Source: Jacaranda mimosifolia (taxonomy: Eukaryota > Streptophyta > Magnoliopsida > Lamiales > Bignoniaceae). From it: 64,000 nt of DNA. A model generated the notes under the pieces. The model saw nothing but the letters and a program-made list of their open reading frames with translations. It was not told the DNA's origin and searched no databases. The position numbers were made by a program, and so were the translations under genes. Every line of letters starts with the position of its first letter. Position 1 is the first letter of the stretch. Shown here piece after piece: positions 13,001 through 24,639 of this stretch. The stretch is from the NCBI GenBank assembly GCA_018894105.1, contig CM032129.1, forward strand, positions 14,081,968 to 14,145,967. The letters run 5' to 3'.

Positions 13001-13814
13001 GTTGTCGTTGACCTAGGTGTTGAATTGGGATTCATAGCTAGCTTTCTACTTAGATTAGTTAGGATTTGAACTCTGAATATTTGAGGTATATTGAAAGGTT
13101 ATGTAGGACCCAAGGGAGTTGAGAATGAATTTAAATTGATAAAATAGATTTTGTGACTTTTTTATTAAGGGATGATTGATAATCATAAAAAAATAAATGG
13201 TGAGCTTGCTAAGGATGTGTCTGACACTTGAGGATATATTATGAGACTAGCATGAGTTACTCATGCTAAGTTGGGTAGAGTCAACTATTTGAAATCAATA
13301 TTGGGTTCTAAGGGTTATGATAACAGAGGCTCAAGTGCAGGGACTTCGTGCCATACGAGTCCATATGGTAAATGAACTAGAGATGGATGATGTGGTGACT
13401 GCGGATGCATTGTATATATGTATATGGGGTAGTAGTCGCTTAGTAGTAGCTTCTGACTGTTGGATCGTGTAGCATTGGCTGATATTTTCTTTTTCCCTTC
13501 CTTACGCCTTATCATTTTATGTACGATCGGGCATAATTAGCATAGCTATTTTGGAAACTCTAGACTTGTGCATACACTGATGTAGTTTTGCTGATGCCAA
13601 CCTAATATATTAACTAATTTTACCTTCCAGTTATTTGTTAGCATATTTCCTTTCTTTCTATTATGAGTCATTGAAAATTTGTTAAACTTACTTTTATTTT
13701 CTTTATTTTCAAAAATTTAAGAAATTGTATATATATTTTAAATATTACAGATAGGTGTAGTCTTCGATTGCAGAGCTTGCAACGTATTGGACGACGTCAC
13801 CAGAACTAGTCCCA
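13001..13814 (+). other. Gypsy untranslated leader
   Basis: About 0.8 kb lies between the primer site and the first recognisable gag codons. No protein family is visible. Leaders of this length are common in plant Gypsy elements and usually carry packaging signals, but I can point to none by sequence. Confidence 0.6.
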
Positions 13815-14935
13815 ATGTATTCCCCCAACCAAGAAAGTCGGGAAGAGGATAACTCAGATCAGAGATGTCCAATAAGTGTTGAGGGAGAAATACGAGGTCT
13901 ACAGGTACAATCAACAGTAAGGAAAGAAGTTTTAGAGCAGATGAATGTAATGTGGCAGCAATTCCAACAATTGCACCAGCAACAATGTCAGATCGATAAT
14001 CCGAAGAGAGACGAGGAACCTCCAAGGTTTGGGACCTTACCACATCTTCTTAAGCTCCACCCTCCAATATTTATAGGTGAATCGAATCGCCAGAGAGTAG
14101 AAGCTTGGATCAGGGAGATTGATGATATTTTTCAGATGTTAGGTTACCCAGAGGACCTCAAATTTATATTTGTTATCTATCTGTTAGAAGGAGCTGCAGG
14201 TCAATGGTGGACCCTAGTAAGCCAATGATGGGAACATAAGAAGGTACCTCGTACATAGGACAACTTTGTGTGGGAATTTATAGATAGATATATACCACAA
14301 GAAGTAAGGAATGCTCGGAAACAAGAATTTGAAGTCCTTACCCAAGCAGATATGACAGTGTGGCAATATGAGGCAAGATTTAGTAGGTTGATTCGGTATG
14401 CCCTACATGTACTGAGAAATGAGGAGTGTAGAACCGAGAAATTTGTTAAGGGATTAAGATCTGAGATAAAACAAACCCTCACGCCTTATGAGCAGTCTAA
14501 ATTTGATGAAACCTTAAGGAGGGCCTTGCAGGTGGAATAAGAACCTCTTGAGGTACATACAGCTGGAGGAAAAGGCAAGATAGGAACAACTTCTGAGATC
14601 ATAGTTGCTGTTAGCAAGAGAAGTTGTTTAAGTTAGAAACGATGGAAGATCCAATCTGAGACATCAGAAAAGATTTGCGGATTTTGTGCCATGTTAAATC
14701 ATGAGGAATCTAACTGTTGTAAAAGGCTAGGTGGGCTACCATCTAGTGGGCAAGACCACCCCAATAACCAACAACCAAAGTTACAAATTGGGGGTGTCAG
14801 TCAGCAGGTTTATCAGACTGGTGAAACCACGTGTCCAACACAGAAAGTGTGTGGATATTGTGGGAAACCAGGCCATGAAGAATTAGGATATTGGCGAAAG
14901 CAGGGTAGATGTGTAGTTTGTGGCAGTGATTAGCA
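13815..14935 (+). pseudogene. Gypsy gag remnant with CCHC zinc knuckle
   Basis: Gag forms the virus-like particle and its zinc knuckle binds the element RNA. From 13815 the frame runs to a TGA at 14226-14228, with a Gln-rich segment (MWQQFQQLHQQQC) and then the Retrotrans_gag core signature RVEAWIREIDDIFQMLGY (about 14095-14150) with YLLEGAAGQWW. After the stop and further breaks, the gag core continues at 14268-14540 (PQEVRNARKQEF and so on). A zinc knuckle appears at about 14850-14930, reading CGYCGKPGHEELGYW, where the last Cys of the C-x2-C-x4-H-x4-C pattern is replaced by Tyr. A second partial knuckle (CVVCGSD) is followed by a stop and a KDCPNQ-like tail. Several stops and frameshifts make it non-functional. 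Confidence 0.88.
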
Positions 14936-15024
14936 TTTATTCAAGGATTGCCCAAATCAGATAAAGTCAACCCCTACAGGAAAAAGAAATAAGTAGCAGG
15001 AACTGGTGAAAAGCTAAAAGTCCG

Positions 15025-16080
15025 AGCGAGTATATGCTCTGACTGAAGAAGAGGCACCTGATCCTTATGAAGTGGCAAAAGGTATGATTTCTAATTTTGG
15101 AAATTATAATAATGCTATATATGATTTTGATGTTTGCATTCTTTCATATTTGTCATACTTCCTCGAACTAAATATGCAACTTGAGATTTAGGTCTATTAC
15201 ACAGAAGTGATAGCTGAATACTCAGAATTATTCTCGAAAGAATTTAATTCATTATCCTAGTCCACGTAGAAGTATTATTTAACTTTTTGCCGGGACAAGA
15301 ATATTCTCAAAGATGGAGTTGAAATAAGAGTCCTTCCAGCTGAAGACTAGAAAAGACCACATAAAGCACTTATGCATGGTTCTCGGAACCTTAAGAAAGC
15401 ATTAGTTGTATGCAAAATTTGCAAGTGTGGATTTTGGATAAGAATGTGGCTTTTCTTGGATATATCTTATCTCCAGATGGGATAGAAGTTGATCCCTCTG
15501 AGATAAAGGCGGTAGTCACTTGGAAGGGATCGAAAAATATGATAGAAGTATGTAGTTTTCTGTATCTTATCAACTGTTAACGAAGAATTGTGCAGTACTT
15601 GTCTAATTAGCTGCCTCATTGACTAAAGTAACTAAGTAAGTCAGTCATTTGACTAAAATGAGGATCTGAACATAAGACAGCGTAATGGATTGAAATTCTA
15701 GAAGACTGTTACTCTTCCATAACCTCTCACCCGAAAAGATGAATGTAGTAGCCAATACCTTGAGCCGAAAGGCTAGAATGACTCACTTACTAAAAGCAAA
15801 AGCATCGAAAAGCCTAAGAACAGGTTATGTTGAAATTGAAGGAAAGTTGTTCATTCTGGAGAATCTGAGTGCAATATCGATATTCAAGGTATTCTTCTGT
15901 TCCGTAAGAAAATATGTGTACTAGAAGAAATGGAAGAAAGATTGTTAGATAAGGCACACAAGTCAAGATAACAATGCATCTGAGAAGCATGAAGATGTAT
16001 TAGGACTTGAAAGAACAATCCTGGCAGAATGTAATGAAGAGAAGATGGAGATCAACAAACCGAATCTACTTATTTTCTTC
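15025..16080 (+). pseudogene. Gypsy pol remnant (RT/RNase H pieces, no integrase)
   Basis: Only scattered pieces of pol remain. VYALTEEEAPDPYEV (about 15030-15075) marks the gag-pol linker. VAFLGYILSPDGIEVDPSE (about 15443-15500) followed by IKAVVTW is the conserved link between reverse transcriptase and RNase H of Gypsy elements. NVVANTLSRKARM (about 15742-15780) corresponds to the end of RNase H (family form NVVADALSRK). The catalytic reverse transcriptase segment with the YxDD box, the protease core and the whole integrase are absent. The deletions must therefore have removed several kilobases, unless the element was mobilised as a deleted form. Numerous stops are present. Confidence 0.82.
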
Positions 16081-16126
16081 CAGTCGAAATAGTAATAAGA
16101 TGAGAATCTGGGGACCAGATTCTCTT

Positions 16127-16139
16127 AATGGGGGGAGTT
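16127..16139 (+). other. Gypsy polypurine tract
   Basis: AATGGGGGGAGTT lies immediately before the 3' LTR, following the typical plant Gypsy lead-in GACCAGATTCTCTTAATG. It is the primer for plus-strand synthesis. Together with the primer site it confirms orientation. Confidence 0.88.
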
Positions 16140-19100
16140 TGTAAAATCCCTGAAATTCAGTATTTTGGGAAAATACGAATTTAGAATTCAAGATATTGAT
16201 CGGTCAGATTTTAAGGCTCGAAAAATAATAATGAAAGGACTTAACTGCAAAATAATTGAAAGTTTTAGGGTAAAAATGCAATTAGGCAAGACTTAATTAG
16301 ATCATATTTTAAAATTTTTTAGGTTTGCACGGAATTAGTTTAGGTCAAATGGATTAATCTTAGGCACTTAAAAGGTTAGGGATCAAATTGAAGTTTGAGA
16401 AAATCTTGCAGGACATGATTGAAGGCTGAATAGGAATTTTGGGGTCAAATATGAAATTTTGAAAAGTTAATTTTATAAAATCAAAATTTTCATTTGGACC
16501 CCCATTTTTTTCCTTCTTCCTCCTCGAAACCTCACTCCCTTTTATCCGGCGATCTCCTCCGGTGATGAGTTTTTCTCCAAACTAAATCGATAAACCTCTT
16601 CTCTTCCTCACCAGTTCTCCGGCGGTATGACATGCACGACTGGACGATTGGTGAAACGTTGAAAAACTGAAGCTCATTGTGAGCTCACGTGGAAGTGGTG
16701 GGTTTCTACATTCCAATGACTGAAATGTCGATCTGGGTAGTGAGCTTGGTAGAGCTCAGCATGAGGAATGCAGTGGTAATGTTGGATTGAAGTTTTGCTT
16801 GACATTGGTGGCGGAATCAAAGTGATCGGAGGCGGCGGCGAGAGGTGGCTCCACCGCGTCAAGACTGGAATTGACCCTTTTCATAGACTAGAATGGATAA
16901 ATTGTTTTGAAAATTGGCTTTATCTTGCTGAGATGAGCAGAACAGCAGTGGTGGTGACTGTTTTCGGTAATGGCGGACGACGGCGGTGGAAGTGAGACAA
17001 TTTTATCTCCTCGACGCGACTATCACATCTATGTACTTGGTTTGTGGTTTCAAAACTCCGATGGCCAAATCTTGAGTTCAAGCTTAGATTTGATTTTGAT
17101 ATATATATATACGTATATTGTACCTTTTTAATTGTGAACTTTGTGATTATGCGAAGATTGAGGATTATTGTATGATTGGTATATATATATATATTTCCAG
17201 GCAAGGAGTATTATATAGTTAGTGGACTCGGATCTTGTTATATTATATGATAATTTTGGGATCTATCAAGTTAATTAAAGTGGTTAAACCCTAATTTGAG
17301 GATTTCATGAATTTGGGACCTAAGTGACAAAATCGGGGTAATTAACATGATTAGACAATAATTATTGATATAGGACACCATTGTGAGGTTAATTATGTAA
17401 TTAGGAAATTGATTATATATTTTACTCGCACCAGTACGAACCCTGTGACTATGTCTATTTAATGGCTTAATTGACCTGTTAGTACCGATAGAACCCTAGA
17501 CATTACTATGTTAAGTGAGAAATTAGTAATTTTAGATTGATGGTAAGCATAATAGTGATTATTGAGGTCAAATGTGGATTTTAACTATAATTATACTCTT
17601 TTGGATTAGGTGACGAAGGAGTGGGTCCCATGGACTAATAAGCTGTAGGCGGCAAACTATGATAGCTTTCTCTGAGACTACAAGAGGTGAGGATCTATCG
17701 CTCTGGTTTTTGTCTTGTATAAGCTACTCCTTATTTGTTGAACCTTTGTGAGGGTATGCTAATCTGGCACCTTTTCTTAACTATCTGTTATCCGTGATAA
17801 GCCCCTGTGTGGGTTTTATGTTTCTGTACCGTATTCTTATTGTTCGAAATCTGAATTGTGTTTGAAATCCGATTTTTCATTCGTTATCTGATTTGAACAC
17901 TTTTATGAGGGTTATCTTTGATACCGATTCTGTTTTCTGATTGCTCTAGTGCCCAAAACTTTCTTTACATTGTCAGAATTCTATCCCTTGTACCCTATAG
18001 CGTTGCCGGTTGTCCCCACATAACTTGCTCGCTTCTTATAAGTCTGTTATTTGTTAAGGGGATTGTGTCGATCTATTGTTTTGTTATGTTACATGGTTGC
18101 CTTATGTTATGAACCCTAAACGACCTTGCTGGCCAGTGTACATTCTTTGTTCAACTATGTATCTGTCATAATCATATTGAATGTTTAAAAGTGCAACTTA
18201 TATTTGTTGGCATTACATTATATTAACCCATGGGATGGCATGGGACGGATATCACCCGGAGGGACAACACGGGGGGGATTTGAGCCCGGGATTAGGTTTT
18301 GGAAAGACGGTCGGGCGGTACGGACCGATAGTGATAGGTCTGCCGGCTAGTACCCACATACGATCCTGACTTACAGGTAGCTGGAGGTAACAAACTGTGA
18401 GTGGCAGGATCTAGCATGTGGTCAACCATGCCAATAAAAGAAAGTTATTACCTACCGAGCTGAGTGCCCGAGCAATGGGGCAATAAGGAAATCTTATTTA
18501 TACTGTACTGACGTCCGGTACTAGTAACTATACATTGATCTGGGAGTAATAAAGATGGCATGACCAACAGTCTAAAATAGTTGATATCATGTGTACTTTG
18601 CAAAATGTTGATTCGTATTGAATCTTTTATTGTTATCGAACTGTCTTTGATTGTTGTCTATCATTTTCCTTATTGTGGTTATTAAGTTGTTCATCGATAG
18701 TTGTACCTCATTAACTTTCCTTTTTAATCTTATTATTTTCTTTTCCCTTAGTAAGTCCTTAGGACTTACCCCATTGTTGTTAATTTTCTTCAGATAGGTC
18801 AAACTGAGAAGCAGAGGCATGTGTTAGACGAGAGTAATTTGTAATAGATTAGGTGTTACTGTTGTTCATATAAGTCACCTGATCACGACAACTACTTGAA
18901 GAGTGTTATGAGAATGTTTGTATGAAACTTAAGATACTGGATATGTACGTATTTTACGTTATGAAGTGATCTTTTGGGATAAATGAATTATTTTCCACTG
19001 AGTTGGATTCTGAGACTTGGGTTGTATATATTATGCTTTATGGAATGATCTTTTGGATTAGTGTGATTGTTTTACCTTTGAGATGGTTAAATTACAGGTT

Positions 19101-19172
19101 GCCTAGTTATTATTTGAACTGTATTTAAGATTGAATTGGTAACGCCTTAGCTTGGGTGCTGTCTGTGCTACA
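16140..19172 (+). repeat. Gypsy 3' LTR
   Basis: This 3033-bp LTR begins TGTAAAATCC and ends GTGCTACA, and is collinear with the 5' LTR. Compared with the 5' LTR it lacks the CA microsatellite (17100-17115) and has small deletions, including one of about 10 bp just before its last eight bases (GTGCTGTC then TGTGCTACA, against CCCAAGAAGG in the 5' LTR). Confidence 0.95.
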
Positions 19173-19177
19173 TAAAT
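19173..19177. repeat. Gypsy target-site duplication, right copy (TAAAT)
   Basis: This is an exact repeat of 9920-9924. Removing one copy plus the element restores a sequence that aligns with Helitron 2 at about 29050-29075. Confidence 0.95.
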
Positions 19178-19309
19178 CATATGTACTTAGACTTATATAT
19201 TCTGCCCAATATTTAATGAATGAATCAAAATATTAAAAACATATAATAGTTAAAAATGACAATAGTTATATTTCCAATAGTAAATATATTCATTATACTT
19301 TTAATTTTG

Positions 19310-19960
19310 TCTTTGTAGGAGAAGATGGATCAACTATAAACTTTATTCCTCTCAACTTGCATGTAAGAATTGGATGAACAAATGGTATCATAGTGTATGT
19401 GGAAGGAATCTCACTCACAAACTACACTTCAAAGGGTATGTAATAGACTGTCTTGGTACTCAATATATTATTAAAGTATAAAACCATTGCATTAAGGAAT
19501 TGTGATGATATTTGTAATATGTCAAAATTGGTTGTTGTAGCCTTCCAAGATGCAAATATTCAATTTAGGTTGGAAAGTTGTTGTAGGGATAAATGGGAAT
19601 GATTTGGGAAAGTGGATTTTATGAGTTTTGAGAAAGCAATTTTAATGTTACGTTTTAATTAACACTACATAATTGTAAAAACTTGAATTACTTTGACAGG
19701 AAAAAACGGGTTGCTTTGGTAGAAGGATGGGATATGACAAAGGTATGATCAACATATATTTTTAGAAAGTTACAATAATTTATGTTTTGTTAAATATACT
19801 TTTTATAACAATGTAACAGAAAGGTATCACAAAAAGAAGAAAGAATGATTCAAAGACTTTATTTTGGTACGATATTAATTGCTTTTTGATTAGCTATAAT
19901 ATTATTTTTCATATGTACAATCTAAAATACATGTGTCTTATTATTATTAGGAAAGATATT
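19310..19960 (+). pseudogene. Helitron 1 downstream exons of unknown function
   Basis: After the helicase domain, short segments recur in both Helitron copies in comparable order. One follows an AG at 19319 and reads GEDGST. Another has PSKMQI, then LGWKVVVGINGNDLGKWI (about 19545-19617). KKRVALVEGWDMTK lies at about 19700-19741, and KGITKRRKNDSKTLF at about 19820-19865. Most are preceded by ag and followed by gt, as exons would be. I do not recognise the family. They could be a C-terminal extension of the transposase or a host gene fragment captured by the Helitron. The conservation seen in Helitron 2 is the only support. Confidence 0.4.
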
Positions 19961-20465
19961 TGATCTTCTGAATCGGCCGAAATTACAGTGGTACAAACCA
20001 AATCATAAAATCGCATAATCTCATCTACTTAGAGCTAATTTAATTGATACTTGATACTTAATGATTTTTGTTACAATTTTTCAATCAACGACATCAAAAA
20101 TAGTGCATAGCTATCAAGGAATACTAGATGGATTGTAAAGCAACTACAAGGTACTTTTTTGCAAATTATATTTAGAATATCATAAATATATCGTGACATG
20201 GTATTGATATAGGATATATGTATTCTCAAAATTTTAGGACTATAGTAGAAGCTTACTATGGGGAGTTGTAATTGTACAATATAACTACATTGTACATAAA
20301 TTGCTTACAAATACTCTTTGTTAATACATGCAATTACAATTTGTTTATTATAAATTTTATTTAAGTTTGATTAGCAAATATAGCTAATTACATATTTTAA
20401 ATATCCTTCCCTCATTATATTGAAGAATAAATATGTACAAAACCACATAACATTAAGGAAATACT

Positions 20466-20499
20466 TATGCACGTGAGGACCGTGTGCAGCCGTCATTAG
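20466..20499 (+). other. Helitron 1 3' terminus (hairpin plus TTAG)
   Basis: TGCACGTGAGGACCGTGTGCA can form a short hairpin (GCAC/GTGC), followed 7-12 bp later by TTAG at 20496-20499 and then a host T. Helitrons end in CTRR preceded by such a hairpin, which acts as the rolling-circle terminator. Here C has become T. The same place in the other copies reads CTAG (23951, 30443). Confidence 0.72.
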
Positions 20500-20978
20500 T
20501 CTATTCTAAAATTAGGTTATAATGGTAATATACCACATAAACCTACCAACCATCTATATTCTGAAACCTCCATCTTCCCTTCCTCCCCTGCCTCTCTGTC
20601 TCTCTCTAACCGTTAGCCACATTCTTAAAACCTCTGTCATCTTTATCTTACTCTCACACTAACCTTCTAATAGGACCTCCCTAATTTTTTCTTGAATTTT
20701 GTTTTAAGCATAACTGATCTAATTTCTTGAAGGTGAATGTTTCCTTAAAAGAATAGTAGAAAATGGACTAAAGAGAACAAATCAATCCCTCACTCCCATG
20801 AAATCATCATGGCAAGATAAAGCTCTTCAAATCTTATGAATTCTCTTCAAAAATTTTCATCCTTATCTCCTCACTGCTCATCTGAGATCTGAGTTACGCA
20901 TGCCAAAATTAAATGAAAGGAAAAAAACCTTCCAGAGCTTTTACCTCCTCAAATATGAAGGTAAAACAAAGATATGTA
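20500..20978. other. Spacer between Helitron 1 and Helitron 2
   Basis: This spacer includes a pyrimidine-rich stretch (about 20565-20610, repeated TCTC and CCTCC), resembling a plant promoter or 5' leader, and then AT-rich DNA. No protein family was recognised. It is single-copy within the window, so it is probably the host sequence flanking both elements. Confidence 0.5.
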
Positions 20979-22174
20979 TCCTAATTATCTAGCCTATTTT
21001 ATTTTTACACAGTTTAGTTGATTATTAAATTAAATTAAGTTATACATTAGATTTTATTAGATGGTCAAAGAATCAAAGAAGGATTACTTGGACTCTTTCT
21101 TTAGTAGGTAGATGGTTTAGAGTTTGGAGGGCCATTCAATTATCAAGAATTGTGTTTGCTTGGGTATTTCTTTATTTTCGTAACCCCAATTAGAATATAT
21201 TCTATTGTTGAAAATGATAAGTATAATATGTAAAAATGCATATAAGTTAATATCAAAGTATTGTATTTTGGATGCTTAATTCCAAATTCTTGCATTTCAA
21301 ATAAGGGGTTTAAACATCATCCTTTTTACTCAATGAAATTTAACAATGGACTTCCCTTTGCATAGGTTTATATGGGTTGATTTACTTTGAAGGGAAAAAG
21401 AGTTATTTGAATTATAGGCTTGTATGGGATGATTTAGTTTTCCTATTTTCATTGTAAATGCACTTGACTTATTTCTATGGTTGGAAATCAAATGAGTATA
21501 TTACTTTGGTTGCTGAATGGAAAGAGAGAATGACATGAAAATTATATATTGGCTTGGTTGCTAAATGAAAAGGGAGATTATGCAACTCTAATCATATTAA
21601 AGGTATTGTTGTTTGATTTCCCAATAGCATAAATTTTTGTACAATATGTAGTAAGTTGTAATAGTTCATTATTCTTAGTCCCAACCCATGCTTTTCTTTT
21701 ATTCCATGCTATGAACAAATTTCAGAACTTTAAAAATAGTTTATTTATCTTGGGATAAATTGTTATTTGGGTTTATTTGTAAAATCTCATGGAATGCATT
21801 TGTTCATTTTTTCAAATTCAATTGTAAAGTCTCTGTTTTTTGTCCATTTTGTCAAATTCCATTATCGGATTTGTGGTTGTGAATCGAATTGATGTTAGTG
21901 GTGGTGAGTGGTGGGCTTCCATAGCCGCTAAGAAAAGAGGTGGAAGATATGGGAGAAAAGTAGAGAGGGATGACCCATAAATAGAAGAAGTGCTGGATCC
22001 AGATTTTTACATCGGAGCTCTCAATGTTATTCAGGGGTGAGAAGATTGGAAGCAAAAAAAGAAACACTATAATAGGGGATATTAGCAGAAATTCGTATCA
22101 TAATTTGATGCAATTCTTGATAGCCATATTTAGATGTTTTTAATACAATAAAGTCATGTTTTAATATGACTTCT

Positions 22175-23187
22175 TAGGGGTCTAAATGAGTTGAGCTGAG
22201 CTTGCTAGGCTAGAGCTTGAGCGAGCCTAGACAATCGAGCTTGAGCTCGAGCTCGGCTCTTCAGAATTGGCTCTGGCTCGGGATCGGCTTACTAAAGTTC
22301 TATAAGGCTCAATTCATATAAGTTTGGATGAGCTCGAGCCCGTTTAGGCTTGACACAAAATTTATAATAATAAACATCATACCATAAAATACATTATAAA
22401 AATATAATCCAACAATACCAATATAACTCTGATAGTTATCAAATTCCAAATTACATATTTTTCAATCAAAATACTACATTCGACATCAAAAAACTATTAA
22501 AGAGGTAATTACGGGATATTTCAAGTCTTCTGAACTCACTGACACCAATTAAGATAATCACTACACTCGATCTCCCTTACCTGTCACAACATAAATAGTT
22601 TTGTATTTAATATGGGTCCATTTTACTAAGTGCTGATCCCTATGAAATAAAATAAAAATTTAACATTGTTGAGGAGCAAAGCCAAGATGAGCACGAAAAT
22701 CAACAATCTAGAAGAGCTAAAATTCTCATCAAAATTAGCAAAACATATATAATTCTAGCATAATATATCTCCACTAAAAATGAAGTGCAAAAACCAACAT
22801 TTGGACTTAAGATCTCCGTGGTGGGTCTTCCTTGGAATAGGTTCAGTAGGTCAAGAGTATTTTAGCTTAAATTGAAACAAGGAATTGAAGTATTATCTTC
22901 CCTTGTCCAATTATTGAAAATCCGAGACCATTAAAGCAAATTCAGTAACAAATCAATTGTAGGTTTGAGCCCCACTGGAGTAGTTGAGAAATCAACAAAA
23001 ATAATCTTTTTTTCTTTTTCTAAAAAAGAGTTTTGGGGATAGAAGACTGAGGAGGCACGGTGGAGGGCTTTTTTCTAAGTGTCAAAGAGAGAGAGTGTGT
23101 AAGAGATAGTTGATATCTGTGAGGCATAACGACTTAGGTTTTTCTTTTTAATTTTTCAATAATTTTATTTTTTCTTAAAAATAAAAC

Positions 23188-23247
<60 letters not shown>

Positions 23248-23420
23248 AAGCTCGTTTAGGCTTGTGAGTCAGTCGAGTTGAATACTATTGAGCTTGGCTC
23301 AGCTTGCTTGACTGGTGAGCTTGGGCTCGGCTCAACTTGTTTAAGTTCAAGCCAAATTCAATCTTTCATCGAGTCAAGCCATAACCATTAACGAATAGTT
23401 TCATCTTATTTATACCCCTA
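22175..23420. mobile_element. hAT-superfamily non-autonomous element
   Basis: A 1246-bp insertion is flanked by the 8-bp duplication TGACTTCT (22167-22174 and 23421-23428). Terminal inverted repeats read TAGGGGTCTAAATGAGTTGA on the left and, reverse-complemented, TAGGGGTATAAATAAGATGA on the right. An 8-bp duplication and TAGGG-type ends are typical of hAT elements. Next to both ends are degenerate subterminal repeats rich in GAGCTTGAGCTCG and GGCTCGGCT, also usual for this group. No transposase is encoded. The same locus without the insert is present at 48405-48412 in the related copy, which proves the insertion. Confidence 0.95.
23189..23246. repeat. (ATT)n microsatellite inside the hAT element
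   Basis: About 19 uninterrupted TAT/ATT units lie within the hAT element near its right subterminal region. A tract of this length is likely to be length-polymorphic. No function is inferred. Confidence 0.95.
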
Positions 23421-23917
23421 TGACTTCTGAAATTTTGGGTAGATAGGAACTAGGAGTCCCTTTACCAAGAAAAGTAGGCATAATTGTTTTTTTGTTTTTC
23501 AATCTTTAATAACAGATGGGATGCTAGATTTCTTTTTCAATTTTCTTACATTTGGTTTTTCATTGTTAATTTTCTCTTAATATTAATATTATACTAAAAG
23601 TCGTTGCACACATTTTTCATGCAAAAAAAACTTTTCTTTTTTGGATCATTCAAAATGAATATATAAAATAATTTAAATTATAGAGTAAAATAAAAGTAGT
23701 GTTAGACATTTGACATGATAAAGAAAATAATAGATGATGGAATTTTGACAATGTGAGTTTGTGAATTTTGTGGAAATTAGTATAATTATAAATTTTAGTA
23801 TAAATTTTATTGAACTTTGCTCGATCATTTAAATTAGCTACATATTTTAAATATATGTGGTTTTATTATATTAAAGGAGAAATATGAACAAAAATTATGT
23901 AACATACAAAAAGCATT

Positions 23918-23951
23918 TATGTACGCAGGGACTACGTGCGGGAGTTGCTAG
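23918..23951 (+). other. Helitron 3' terminus inside Helitron 2 (hairpin plus CTAG)
   Basis: GTACGCAGGGACTACGTGCG can pair CGCA with TGCG or GTACG with CGTGC, and is followed by GGAGTTG and CTAG (23948-23951), then T. This is the best preserved Helitron end in the window. In the derived copy the hairpin has a deletion and the end reads CTGG (about 48890), so that copy would be a poor terminator. Confidence 0.75.
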
Positions 23952-24639
23952 TTTTTTTAAACAATTAAATTGTATACAGAGTGGTAATTCATCTGATGAG
24001 CTTGATTTCTAATCCACTCAAACTCAAATCAATTTTAAACTTCTAGTTTTTACCATCAACTTCATCTATTAAATAATTTAACCTGCCATCTCATCATCAA
24101 AAAGCTTGAAATTCAACAAAATGTTACTTTGTTAATGTAATATAGTTTATCTATAATATTCATATGCCTACTTCATCCCACATAAGTGTACAAAAATTTC
24201 ATCATATATCATTTTTCTTTTGTAGCATCATATGACCGTCCAATAACTATAATTGGAAGAGGTCAATCGATCCCTTTAAACTATACAACATTTTGTTTTT
24301 CAATATTGTACCAATGAATCAATGTGAAGAGTCAACATCGTATGCTCAATCTTCACATAGAAAAGGTATCTATAATTTCAAGCATAAGAAAAAAGTTATA
24401 TAATTATTTTTTTTCCAAGTTTAACAAGTACATATCTTTGAATTCCCATTTTCATATTAGGGTTTGCAAAATTGATGAAAATTTCAAATATTATAACATA
24501 TACATTGGTTCTCACCTAGATGCATAAATTATTCATGATAGGTACTTAGATTCTGGTTGCAACATTGAACATAACATTAATAGGCATGAAAGATGGCATA
24601 ATTAAGCCATACAAATCCTTATTATAATTGTGCAAGGAA

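Larger units (their letters stand above)
9925..19172 (+). mobile_element. Ty3/Gypsy LTR retrotransposon, internally deleted, inserted in Helitron 1
   Basis: The full architecture can be read directly: 5' LTR 9925-12981, tRNA-iMet-type primer site 12985-13000, a 3.2-kb internal region with gag and pol remnants, a polypurine tract, and a 3' LTR 16140-19172. The ends are TG...CA, and the 5-bp target duplication TAAAT is perfect (9920-9924 and 19173-19177). The LTRs are about 3.05 kb each, almost as long as the 3158-bp internal region. A full Gypsy internal region is normally well over 4 kb; here most of the protease and reverse transcriptase and all of the integrase are missing. The element is therefore non-autonomous or dead. 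The LTR pair differs by many substitutions and small indels, so the insertion is not recent. Confidence 0.95.
3950..20499 (+). mobile_element. Helitron 1: decayed autonomous Helitron, split by a Gypsy element
   Basis: Helitrons are rolling-circle transposons that encode one protein with an HUH-endonuclease Rep domain and a Pif1-like helicase. Remnants of both domains lie at 5290-9700. The 3' part continues after the Gypsy insert at 19173-20499. The two halves align collinearly with Helitron 2 (about 24220-30443); for example, both have catcaaccca-type sequence before the junction and a gtctttg(c/t)aggagaagat motif after it (19308; 29190). The 3' end shows a GC-rich hairpin followed by TTAG and a host T, a decayed CTRR end. 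The 5' boundary given is the first plausible exon, not a mapped terminus. Confidence 0.85.
20979..23951 (+). mobile_element. Possible non-autonomous Helitron with complete ends
   Basis: The unit starts A|TC and ends CTAG|T, the expected Helitron insertion between A and T. The subterminal GTACGCAGGGACTACGTGCG (23921-23940) can fold into a short stem 7 bp before CTAG. Without the hAT insert the unit is about 1.7 kb. It contains no recognisable gene. A 71-codon open stretch on the minus strand (22067-21852) is not kept in the other copy. Whether this unit moved alone or is the 5' part of Helitron 2 cannot be decided from one window. Confidence 0.62.

Noticed and set aside
13738..14043. 101-codon open frame on the minus strand
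   Set aside because: Antisense to the Gypsy gag.
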